Assembly: GCF_023078275.1 (NCBI RefSeq)
Contig: NC_062996.1
Location: 8,680,001-8,744,000 of the forward strand
Direction: 5' to 3'
Source of the DNA: Leguminivora glycinivorella
Taxonomy: Eukaryota > Arthropoda > Insecta > Lepidoptera > Tortricidae
Length of the DNA: 64,000 nucleotides
In this document: positions 27,401 through 39,400 of the stretch, in pieces
Numbering within the stretch: position 1 is the first letter of the stretch
Layout: each line of letters starts with the position of its first letter
Notes under the pieces: model-generated
The model's database searches: none
Told to the model about the DNA's origin: nothing
What the model saw: the letters and a program-made list of their open reading frames with translations, nothing else
Translations under genes and position numbers: made by a program

Positions 27401-30400
27401 ACCCTTAAGAGGGAAAATCAGGGGGGGGCTCGGGGGGCACAGCCCCCCGCAAAATAAAAATACCGATTGAGTATCCAAACTAAGTAGAGAGGGGCGAAGA
27501 ACCCCCAAGGGGGGCTCGGGGGCGAAGCCCCCGCCAAAAAGTAATACCAACGTAGTACGTATTGAAAATAAGTTAGGTTAAGGTTTTTACACAACGATTA
27601 AGAGCAAATATAAGGGGGGGCTCGGGGGGCGCAGCCCCCCGCAAAAACGAAAGATCAACTAAGTATCCAAACTAAGTAAGGTCAAAGTTTTCTTGCGACC
27701 CTTAAGAGGGAAAATCAGGGGGGGGCTCGGGGGGCACGGCCCCCCGCAAAATAAAAATACCGATTAAGTATCCAAACTAAATAGAGAGGGGCGAAGAACC
27801 CCCAAGGGGGGCTCGGGGGGCGAAGCCCCCGCCAAAAAGAAATACCAACGTAGTACGTATTGAAAATAAGTTAGGTAAGGGTTTTTTTATAACGCTTAAG
27901 AGCAAAGATAAAGGGGGGCAAAAACGAGAGATCAACTAAGTATCCAAACTAAGTAAGGTTAATGTTTTCTTGCGACCCTTAAGAGGGAAAATCAGGGGGG
28001 GGGCTCGGGGGGCACAGCCCCCGCAAAATAAAAATACCGATTAAGTATCCAAACTAAGTAGAGAGGGGCGAAGAACCCCCAAGGGGGGGGCTCGGGGGCG
28101 AAGCCCCCGCCAAAAAGTAATACCAACGTAGTACGTATTGAAATTAAGTTAGGTTAGGGTTTTTTTACAACGCTTAAGAGCAAAGATAAGGGGGGGCTCG
28201 GGGGGCGCAGCCCCCCGCATACATGAAAGAACAACTAAATATCAAAACTTAGTAAGGTTAGGGTTTTTTTACAACGCTTAAGATCAAAGATAAGGGGGGG
28301 GGGGCTCGGGGGGCGCAGCCCCCCGCAAAAAAGAAAGAACAACTAAGTATCCAAACTTAGTAAGGTTAAAGTTTTCTTGCGACCCTTAAGAGGGGAGGCT
28401 CGGGGGCACAGCCCCCCGCAAAATAGAAATACCGATTAAGTATTCAAATTAAGTAAGGTTAGGGTTTTCTTGTGACCCTAAAAAGCGAAAATAGGCAGCC
28501 CATTTCGAGGGCTAGCGTCGACACGCTTACAAATCCAAAATTGATAAGAAAAACAAAATAGACGGCGAGGGGCGAAGAACCGTACAGGGGGGCTCGGGGG
28601 CGAAGCCCCCGTCAAAAAGAAATACCAACGTAGTACGTATTGAAAATAAGTTAGGTTAGGGTTTTTTTTACAACGCTTAAGAGCAAAGAAAAGGGGGGGG
28701 GGCTCGAGGGGCGCAGCCCTCCGCAAAAAAGAAATATCAACTAAGTATCCAAACTAAGTAAGGTTAAAGTTTTCTTGCGACCCTTAAGAGGGAAAAACAG
28801 GGGGGGCTCGTTGGGCACAGCCCCCCGCAAAATAGAAATACCGATTAAGTATCCAAACTAAGTAGAGAGGGGCGAAGAATCCCCAAGGGGGGCTCGGGGG
28901 CGAAGCCCCCTGCCAAAAAGAAATACCAACGTAGTACGTATTGAAAATAAGTTAGGTTAGAGTTTTTTTTACAACGCTTAAGAGCAAAGATAAGGGGGAG
29001 GGGCTCGAGGGGCGCAGCCCCCCGCAAAAAAGAAAGATCAACTAAGTATCCAAACTAAGTAAGGTAAAATTTTTTTGCGACCCTTAAGATGGAAAAAAAG
29101 GGGGGGCTCGGGGGGCACAGCCCCCCGCCAAAAAGAAATACCAACGTAGTACGTATTGAAAATAAGTTAGGTTAGGGTTTTTTTACAACGCTTTAGATCA
29201 AAGATAAGGGGGGGGGCTCTGGGGCGCAGCCCCCCGCAAAAAAGACAGAACAATTAAGTATCCAAACTTAGTAAGGTTAAAGTTTTCTTGCGACCCTTAA
29301 GAGGGGAGGCTCGGGGGGCACAGCCCCGCGCAAAATAGAAATACCGATTAAGTATTCAATTTAAGTAAGGTTAGGGTTTTCTTGTGACCCTAAAAAGCGA
29401 AAATAGGCAGCCCACTTCGCGGGCTAGCGTCGACACGCTTACAAATCCAAAATTGATAAGATAAACAAAATAGACGGCGAGGGGCGAAGAACCGTACAAG
29501 GGGGGGCTCGGGGGGCGAAGCCCCCGTCAAAAAGAAATACCAACGTAGTACGTATTGAAAATAAGTTAGGTTAGGGTTTTTTTACAACGCTTAAGAGCAA
29601 AGAAAAGGGGGGGGGGGGGCTCGAGGGGCGCAGCCCTCCACAAAAAAGAAAGATCAACTAAGTATCCAAACTAAGTAAGGTTAAAGTTTTCTTGCGACCC
29701 TTAAGAGGGAAAAACAGGGGGGGCTCGGGGGGCACAGCCCCCCGCAAAATAGAAATACCGATTAAGTATCCAAACTAAGTAGAGAGGGGTGAAGAATCCC
29801 CAAGGGGGGCTCGGGGGGCGAAGCCCCCCGCCAAAAAGAAACACCAACGTAGTACGTATTGAAAATAAGTTAGGTTAGGGTTTTTTACAACGCTTAAGAG
29901 CAAAGATAAGAGGGGGGGGCACGGGGGGCGCAGCCCCCCGCAAAAAATAAAGAACACCTAAGTATCCAAACTTAGTAAGGATAAAGTTTTCTTGCGACCC
30001 TTAAGAGGGAAAATAACGGGGGGCTCGGGGGGCCCCCCGCAAAATAGAAATACCGATTAAGTATCCAAACTAAGTAAGGTTAGGATTCTTTTACAACGCT
30101 TAAGATCAAAGATAAGGGGGGGGCTCGGGGGTCGCAGCCCCCCGCAAAAAAGAAAGAACAACTAAGTATCCAAACTTAGTAAGGTTAAAGTTTTCTTGCG
30201 ACCCTTAAGAGGGGAGGCTCGGGGGGCACAGCCCCCCGCAAAATAGAAATACCGATTAAGTATTCAAATTAAGTAAGGTTAGGGTTTTCTTGTTACCCTA
30301 AAAAGCGAAAATAGGCAGCCCACTTCGCGGGCTAGCGTCGACACGCTTACAAATCCAAAATTGATAAGAAAAACAAAATAGACGGCGAGGGGCGAAGAAC

Positions 30401-33400
30401 CGTACAAGGGGGGCTCGGGGGGCAAAGCCCTCCGTCAAAAAGAAATACCAACGTAGTACGTATTGAAAATAAGTCAGGTTAGGGTTTTGTTCCGACCCTT
30501 CAGAGGAAAAATAAGATCCCCCAGATAGATACCGATTAAGTATCCAAACTAAGTAAGGTTAGGGCTATCTTGAGCACCCACAAGGCGGGCTAGGGGGCGA
30601 AGCCCCCCGCCAAAGAGAAATACCACGTAGTACGTAATGAAAATAAGTTAGGTTAGGGTTTTCTTGCGTCCTCTGGGTGGCAGTCACGGAGACAACTGTC
30701 ACCTGAAAGAAAGAAGGTCCTCGTGGTGAGGGCATACTTACTTGGATGCCCCCTTACTGGTGGATGATTTTCATAAAGCTGGGGCTTGACAGCCGTTTGT
30801 TGGGGGGCATGGTAGGGTACACCTGTATTTCCCATGTCCTCCAAAATAGCACCGAGGTGTAAGACGGGGGGTTGTTTAGTGGGTAAACTGGGTAAAGGAG
30901 TCCCACATAACCACTCGGGTTCATCCCCCGAGTGGTATGCGTAACAGCATTTTTCCCCTCCAGAAAAAAAAAGGGTTTTCTTGCGAAGTTTAAGATCGAA
31001 AATAAGCGGGGGTTAGGGTTTTGTTGTAACCCTTAAGAGCAAAACAAGGGGTTTCGGGGGCGAAGCCCCCGCATAAAAGAAAGATCAAGGTAGTATTTAA
31101 AATAAGCTAGGTTAGGGTTTTCCTGTGAGCGTTAAGAGCAACAGGGGTTCGGGGGCGAAGCCCCCGTATAAAAGAAAGATCAACGTAGTATTTAAAATAA
31201 GTTGGGTTAGGGTTTTCCTGTGACCCTTAAGAGCAAATACAGGGGGCTCAGGGGTGAAGCCCCGCAAAAAATTAAGTTCTACGTAGTATTTAAAACAAGT
31301 CGGGTTTGGGTTTTTTTGTTACCCTCAAGAGTAAAAAGTAATATAATAAAAAAAATTGTTACCCTTAAGAGCAATAGACAGTCCACTTCGCGGACTAGCA
31401 TTGATACGCTCACAAAACAAAATGTGGGACGGAAGGCGAAGCATCCACGAGGGGGGGCAGCAATGCTAGCATGATAGCTCCGCAGTTTTTGATTAATTTC
31501 GTTAAATGAAGTAATTGCCATAAATGGGTTTGTGTTAAGTACCTATATAGCGTACGAGTATTATGTCGCTTGAAACTGTCACTGTCGTGATTGGACTGTG
31601 ACAATCAATTAATATTTTTCAGCTTTGCGTTCTCTAAGCATGTCGCGAAGGTCTACAGCTCACAGAGCCACTAGTATATTTGATCGCCAACTAGTGTCCG
31701 AGGTGTCGTTATGGTTCAACTCTTTAAGGTGGCCAAATCTTCTGTCGCAAGAGTATTAAATTCTTTCCCCTCACTAGCTCGGAAACACGTGTTTTGTCCT
31801 TTAATACCAGCGGGTAAATCGCATTTTATCCAGTAATGGATGAAGTAGTTTGACCTTGTATATAGCCAAATTTTCTGCTTTAAAAATTGATAAAAGTGGG
31901 TTGATCTAGTAATGAAGATGTTTTACCACCTGTGGAACTACTGGAAGCAGTGATAAACGCGTTTTTTGCGTAGTACTTTCCTCACTATAGTGAGGGGAAA
32001 AGTTTTGTGTTACAAACGGGTGCAAATGTATTTTACTTCTCGTGTGTTGAAAAACTCGCCAAGTTCAGGATTCTATTTACTATAGAATCCTTTCACTTGC
32101 TCGTTTTTTCAATTCCACATTCGGCGTTAAAATACAACTTTGCACCCTTGTATAACAATAGTTATTTGTTATACAAGGGGGCAAAGTTGTATTTTAACGC
32201 CGAGTGTGGAATTGAAAAACGAGCAAGTGAAAGGATTCTATAGTTGAACCACGAGCGAAGCGAGTGATTCAAGAATAGAATCCTGAACTTGCGAGTTTTT
32301 TAACACACGAGAAGTAAAATACATTTGCACCCGAGTGTAACACAAAACTTTTCCCCTCACTATAGCGAGGAAACTACAACGCAAAAAATGCGTTTATCAC
32401 TGCTTGCAGTAGTTCCACGGGTGGTAAGTCATCTTTATTACTAGATTCACCAACTTTTATCAATTTTAAAGCAGTTATTTTGACTTTATTCAAGGTCAAA
32501 TTACTTTACCCACTAGTGGATAAAATGCGTTTTTACCCGCTGGTATTAAAGGACAAAACACGTGTTTCCGAGCTAGTGAGGGGAAAATAACTATTCTACA
32601 TTTCCTTTTGACAATTTGATTGTTGTTTTGAAAAGGTGGACGAAACAGGAGTATTCTTTGACTGTGAGCGACCCACGACGGTGGCAGAGATTATGGAGAA
32701 ACTATTTGCAACTAAAGCCAACAGTTTTGAGTGAGTTTTGTTTATATTTTAATTCTAGTTATAATTAGCAAGTTCAATAAAGACACTTCAAATAGGCATT
32801 TTTATTACAGATCTAGGTAATACATTTTTGATCGTACACCAAATAATATTATGATATCTAATAATTTTACGTATTTTTTTTATATATAATTTTATACCCA
32901 GCCGGGCCGATTTTTGAGTCTCACGCGTTCGAATTCAGAAAATTGTCACTGAAAATAATAAGCAAGTCACCGTTTTCAACCGGTATTTTAGTGACAAAAT
33001 CCCGTATGCGAGATTCAAAAATCGCCCTCCAGGTTTAAGCAATTCTAGTTATTTTTATTCTTGCCTCTAAAATGATTGTTATCCAAATCATATTTATATA
33101 ATAAAATTAATTGTTAATAAATACTTTTTAATAAAATGTAAATTTATCCAAAAAATACTTCACGCGGTTGCTGCGTCGCCATTGCTCTTTTTAGGATTCC
33201 GTAGTCAACTCCTTTATAATTTCGCCATGTCTGTCTGTCCGTCTGTCCGTCCGCGGATAATCTCAGTGACCGTTAGCACTAGAAAGCTGATAAAAATATG
33301 GAAAACTACGGAACCCTACACTGAGCGTGGCCCGACATGCTCTTGGCCGGTTTTTTTGAACTTGGCTCAACACGCTACTGCCGCCTAGCCTTGATAATCA

Positions 33401-36400
33401 AAATGATATTCTTAACTTTGACTTGTTTATTTTTTCAGTGTTCTAGCAACCCTTCAGCCCTCCCTAATCCTCCTAAATGCCCTAGTCCTCATCACCACCC
33501 CCCCTTCAGGCTCTTGCGGCGCTCTCCTCCCCCCTCGGCCGTTAAGACCTGGACCTTCTGTGCTGGAGCTGGGCCTGCAGCTGCAACAGCTGGAAATTGA
33601 CTTTGAAGATCGAGTAAAGATTAAGATGCAGCATGATGTAGAGTTCAAGTAGGTCGATGCAACCTCACGAATTTTTAGCATAATAAATAGTACATTTCGA
33701 TTCAAGTGCGAAAAAGAGGAAGTTCGAAACGAGTGGCGATAAATTAAAACACGACCGAAGACACGACCACGATTTCCTTTTCGCACGTGTATCGAACGAC
33801 GTTTTTCAGATGGCGTTTTTTTTACGCACTAGTGCGAGAAGTGGTTCATTATACGTTAGGTCGAAACTTCAGAGGCTCATCTGTACTGAAAAACGTCGAA
33901 CGGTACACGTGCGAAAAGGAAATTCGTAACTCGTGTCGATTTAAAACACTCCCTTCGGTCGTGTTTTAATTTATCGCCACTCGTTTCGAACTTCCTTTTT
34001 TACGCACTTGTATCGTAATGTACTATTATCAAGTTAAAACGTCACAGAGCTGGGGGGTTACCATGACGTACTAAAGACGTTCAGTTTAGGTTGAGAGAAA
34101 GGGACACAGCTATATCAGTTACATAGCTCCGTCTCCCTCTCTCAACCTAAACTGAACGGCTTTAGCACGTCATGGTAACCCCCCTGTACTTTTGTTGCCT
34201 TAACATGTTACATGCCATACAATAAAATTAAAACATTGACTCTAAAGTAAGTAAGTAAGTCTAAACTAATGAAGAAATGGAAAAATTCGCACATAATATT
34301 TGGCATCCCTCTTTAGCCCATACCATTTGCAGTTGAAGTTGAATCTGTCTTCCAATAGGTTGCATTTTTTTTTTTAAATATTGAAGTTATTATTTTTCGT
34401 CTCGCTACGTGAGTCCAACACATTAGTTTATGAATTTTCGAGAATAATTTGAAACATGGCTTATATTGCCTTATATTATTTCTTTCAGCGGTAAGACCGT
34501 GGGACTTTTATTCCGGATGTCGCGGGTTCGAACCCCGGCTCGTACCAATGAGTTTTTCGGAACTTATGTGCGAAATGTCATTTGATATTTGCCAGTCGCT
34601 TTTCGGTGAAGGAAAACATCGTGAGGAAACCGAACTAATCCCAAAAAGGCCTAGTTATCCTTCGGGTTGGAAGATTAGATGGCAGTCGCTTTCGTAAAAA
34701 CTACTGCCTACGCCAAATCTTGGCATCAGTTGTCAAAAGCGGACCCCAGGCTCCTATTAGGGTTCACTATTATCTGGCAGAAACTTTTTACGCATATATT
34801 TGATTCGTATAATAGTTCTTGGCAGAAGTCAAGTTTGGCAGAAACACCTTACGCAGAATATGCTTTGGCACAAATCATTTCGCAGATTTTTGTAATACCG
34901 AATCGTCTGTTGTCATAATGTTGATGAGCATAATAGTCTTCTAGTCGAACAATACATTTGCAGATAATATTTGTGCATAATATTTAGGCGGCACAAAGTT
35001 GTAATTTGCTATTTGATAGCGAGTTGGATGTGTTGGGGATGCAAGATACCTAACACTCCTCCTCGCTTCGCTCGTCGTCGTACCTAACGGTGACTTTGGG
35101 GCAGTTTTTCTTTTCTGATAGCGAGTAATAATTCTGCTAATGTAATATTATGCTATAAGATTATTATGGTACATACAATAAAATTATGCTAAACCAAAGT
35201 CGACCAAAGTAATGTTCTGTAAAACAGTATTCTGCCAAATGTATCTTATGCGTGGTAGTAATAATGCCAACTAAGTTTTCTGCAAAAATTACCATTCGAC
35301 CGAAAGTGTTTCTGCGAAACATGTTATGCGAAGTGTGTTTCGGACTAAAATTATTCTGCCAGATGAGGGTAACCCTCCCATGAGTCGTGGCAAATGCCGG
35401 GATAACGCAAGGAGGATGATGACATTATTTCGTTGCAGAGAAGACAAATCCGATGGTGAGGTATATCTAAAGGTCGGAGGTTACACCCAAATGGAAAGTG
35501 TCGGTAACAATCTGACCTTGGATTTCTTAGTAGCTGTTCGCCAGCCTTCGGAAGACAATGCTAGAAACTGGAAGGTTAGAGATTTTGATATTTATCAGCA
35601 GACATCGGATTCCGTGGGGCGAAACTTCTTGACAGCTAGGGACTTCCTATATCGATAAACTCATTTATCGATACTAGTTCTAAATACTAGTGATCACACA
35701 AAGGTTTGATTATAAAATATTTTTTTATTAAAAGAGTATGCGCATGTGACACTGTTTGAGTTGCAGGCGTCCATAGGTTACGGTAACCGCTTTCCACCGC
35801 ACCGGACCGTACGCTTGGTTGCCACCGCCGTAGTATAAAAAAACATTATATAATAAAATAAGAACTCAATTTTCTTCTTTTTTTGAAAATGTTTTTAAAA
35901 GTTTACTCGTCACAATTTATTTCGACGCTATTTATTTTAGACGCTATGTATGAATTTCATACTGGTCTTCAGAACAATAGTTACAAAAAACACACACAAT
36001 GTTGGGGGCGGTCACTAGTATATAGAACTAGTATCGATAAATGAGTTTATTTATATAGGAAGTCCCTAGCTGTCAAGAAGTTTCGCCCCACGGAATCCGA
36101 TGTCTGTTTATCAGTAAGGTACAGCGGGTCGAATCTCGACTGGGGAGCAGTTGTAACTGATCCATTTTTTCCATTATTACATTATGATGTTGAGTTCCAC
36201 ATGTATCCACTGAACACGCCTACCATATATAATTGCTGAACACTATATTTAATAATACAATCATTGTAAAACATGTAAAAAATGAACTGGATGGAATAAA
36301 TGCAAAAAATGAAAATGAAAAACTATTAATTTATTTATAATTGATGATATACTTGAAGCTTCATAAATAGCTGATTACCAGCCAGATCCTAATGACAGAA

Positions 36401-39400
36401 ATGAATCTTGGAAGGTAGGATGGTCCATGATGGCCAATGGCCATTAGGTAAGTATATAGAACCCGAATTAAAGAATCCAGCTCTGTTCCACAAAGCAAAA
36501 AGGACACCTATGTTCCAAATTCTACCTATAATTCTACCTACCTAACCATATATATTTAAAAGATATGTTTCTCCTCCCCTCGCGCCTCGCCCCGCCCGCG
36601 CGGCCCTTTAACTAGTTGTTGACACCTGACAGACTGTTGTAAGACATGTACGAGAGCGGTTGTGCTTCCTTGGTGAATTGTGGGCCCCGGCCAATCCTGC
36701 CTGCGGTTCCTGACTCCCGGAGAGAAGGTTAGTGCATGTCTTTGACCACCTTGACAGACTTTTGTATTTCTATTTTGCCTCCTCTTGTCCGTTCATAAAC
36801 ACCTATTTTCAAAATTTTAGGTTATAATTTTTTGACACTACCTCCATCACCAAATATTTAGATTCAGTAATAAAACTGAAATAATCATAAATTCCAAAAA
36901 CTTTCAGGTCTGCATTCACCTCCATGACATCTCCCACGTGACTCCAGACCAGGACTTGTCTTCCATCCCAGCAGCTTATGAAGGTCACATGAGCATGACC
37001 TTCAATAATGACGTGACCTTGACCTGTCCAGCTGGCTCTGGAGGTCATCTGAGGATGGACTATGAGGGGAGACCGGTGGTTCAAAGTGGGAGACTCGAGA
37101 GACATTTGAAGCTCACGGTTTTTGGAGATCAGGTGAATCTTTGTTTAGGACTAAGTAGCATATCAAAAGTACATGCTGATAGCCTTCATGTAGTCTTGAA
37201 CTGCCCAGCTGGCTCTGGAGGGCATCTGAGACCGGTGGTTCAGGGTGGGAGGCTGGAGAGGCATTTGAAGTTCACGGTGACTGGAGATCAGGTGACTTTT
37301 TTTTTTAATTATAAACTTTTTTTTTTTTTTTTTTTATTATAAATGGGCTTACTCTTGACCACAGACTAGCCAAAGGCAAAGACGTGGCCTACGATGGAGT
37401 GAGCTCGCCCAGAAGATGCCTGTTCACTCTTGATTTATTCACTGGCCAGTGATTGACCTTAGTCCACCTCATGGAAAGTGACGACAAGGCCGAGGTTGTA
37501 GCTCACTGGTTCAAGATCTAAGTAGCCTTTTTTATGGGATATGAGGCAAACGAGCAGACAGATGGTGGTAAGTGATTGCCACCCATAGACACCCGAAACA
37601 CCAAAAGTGTCGGAGGTGCGTTGCCGGCCTTTGAGATGGGTGTACACTCTTTTCTTGAAGGTATGAAGGTCGTGTCGGACCGAAAATACCGCAGGCCACA
37701 GTTTATTCCACATTTTAGCTCTGCGGGTCAGGAACCTACGATAGTTATGACCTTCAATAACGATGTGATCTTGAAAGTGCAGCAAAATCAAATAGTGGGA
37801 AAACGTAAAATTGGTGGTTTCTGCGTCCGTTTTTGGACTTAGTTTATGCTTAGGCACAGTATAATAAAGAGTACTGTCGTACAGTATGGCCACTCCCGCT
37901 CCCCGCTGAAAGTGCCGCCCACCCCCTCTCGGTTACCTCACAGTTAGTGGCTTAGGCGTACTAGCCCCGATCGGAAACAGGTGGTGTATCGATAAAATCT
38001 TCTTTTTTGCGTCAGTAAAATCTTCTGCGACTATTGACATGACAACATTGTTTCAGTTACCAAAACTCAGTGCGTCGGATTTGGGAACACAAACTGGACA
38101 AATACTGGGAAGTCTTCATCAGCAGCCATTGAACCTGACAGCTGCTGTCACGGTATGTTTGGCACAATAAATGATTGTCTTCTGTAATATTTGACATAAG
38201 AAACCAATATTGAATGGTTTTGGATATTAAATTTGTACGATGATTACGTATTTTTAATTCAAAAATGTAAATATTTTTTAAATTTTGGCCACCGAAAACG
38301 CTGTCGGCCGTGTAGTGACGTCATAGAATTCATGTCAAATCAATCACTGACATAATAGATAATCAAACGAACTTACCTGTAAGTGATGTTCGATGACTAT
38401 TAAACGATGTGATTCGCCCGAGTGATTACACTGTACTTTACATGTAGTAGCACGCGAATGTGCTGCCATCGTACACAATTTTAGAGTAACATTTTTAACA
38501 AAAAAATATCTCGCCTAAATTGGGGGTATTTCATACACGTTTCTTATAAAAAAGGCCATCAAATACGTGTGCTATTTCGTGACCAATTGGGTAGAATCTG
38601 GAGCTTGACCAGTTCGGGTCAGGGAGGGTTGTAATCACTCGGGCGAATCACATCGTTTAATAGTCATCGAACATCACTTACAGGTAAGTTCGTTTGATTA
38701 TCTATTAAACTTCTGTGATTCGCCCTTCGTGATTACACTGTACTTTACATGTAGATGTTTAGAGTTACACGAAATAGCAGATTAAATGAAACATGTATGT
38801 TTGAAAAATGTAAATAAAACAAACGTTTACGTCAGTTTAACTGTAATCAACAGACACTTCAATTATTATTACCATGTAATATTGTACGAGCAAATACTTC
38901 GGACGAGTCCGCTAGAACATCTCTATTATAGAACCTAGCGAACGTCAAGGAATTATCTGACCAACCGGCGGTCTTCTTAATCAGTTCTATATTAACCCCG
39001 AGCCGGTTGGCTGCTGACGTACTTGCGTGTCTCGTACTATGCGATTTGAAGATCGATGTATCAATACCACTCTCGAGCAAAGTGGTTTTGATCCATCGAC
39101 TCAAGGTCTGTGAACACACTTTTCTAAATGGTTTTTTAAAACTTGTAAAAGAAAATCACAATCGCTTGGGCGATTGGTAGATGAGACAACCAAATAACAT
39201 TCTAAAGTCCTTGCAGGACAAATTGACTGATTTTCATCTAAATAAGGCAGAATCAGTTTTGGCTGCATGCGATTAACTGCGGATGTCTTAATCTTATCTG
39301 TAATGTTAATAATATATTTTTTATTACATTTATGAATATTACTTAGCTTGATTAACGATAAGGTTTGCACACGGTGTGCCGTAACTAATGCCAAAATAGT

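Noticed and set aside
26964..31480. CRISPR-like array
   Set aside because: Units are long and the between-parts are themselves repeated; no spacers, no cas genes, and the DNA is eukaryotic.
27000..31600. Many short Pro-rich open frames on the - strand
   Set aside because: They come from the G-rich satellite and recur with the unit.
33454..33786. 110-codon - strand frame opposite exon 11
   Set aside because: Shadow of the coding exon and fold-back repeat; the + frame has splice sites and family pattern.
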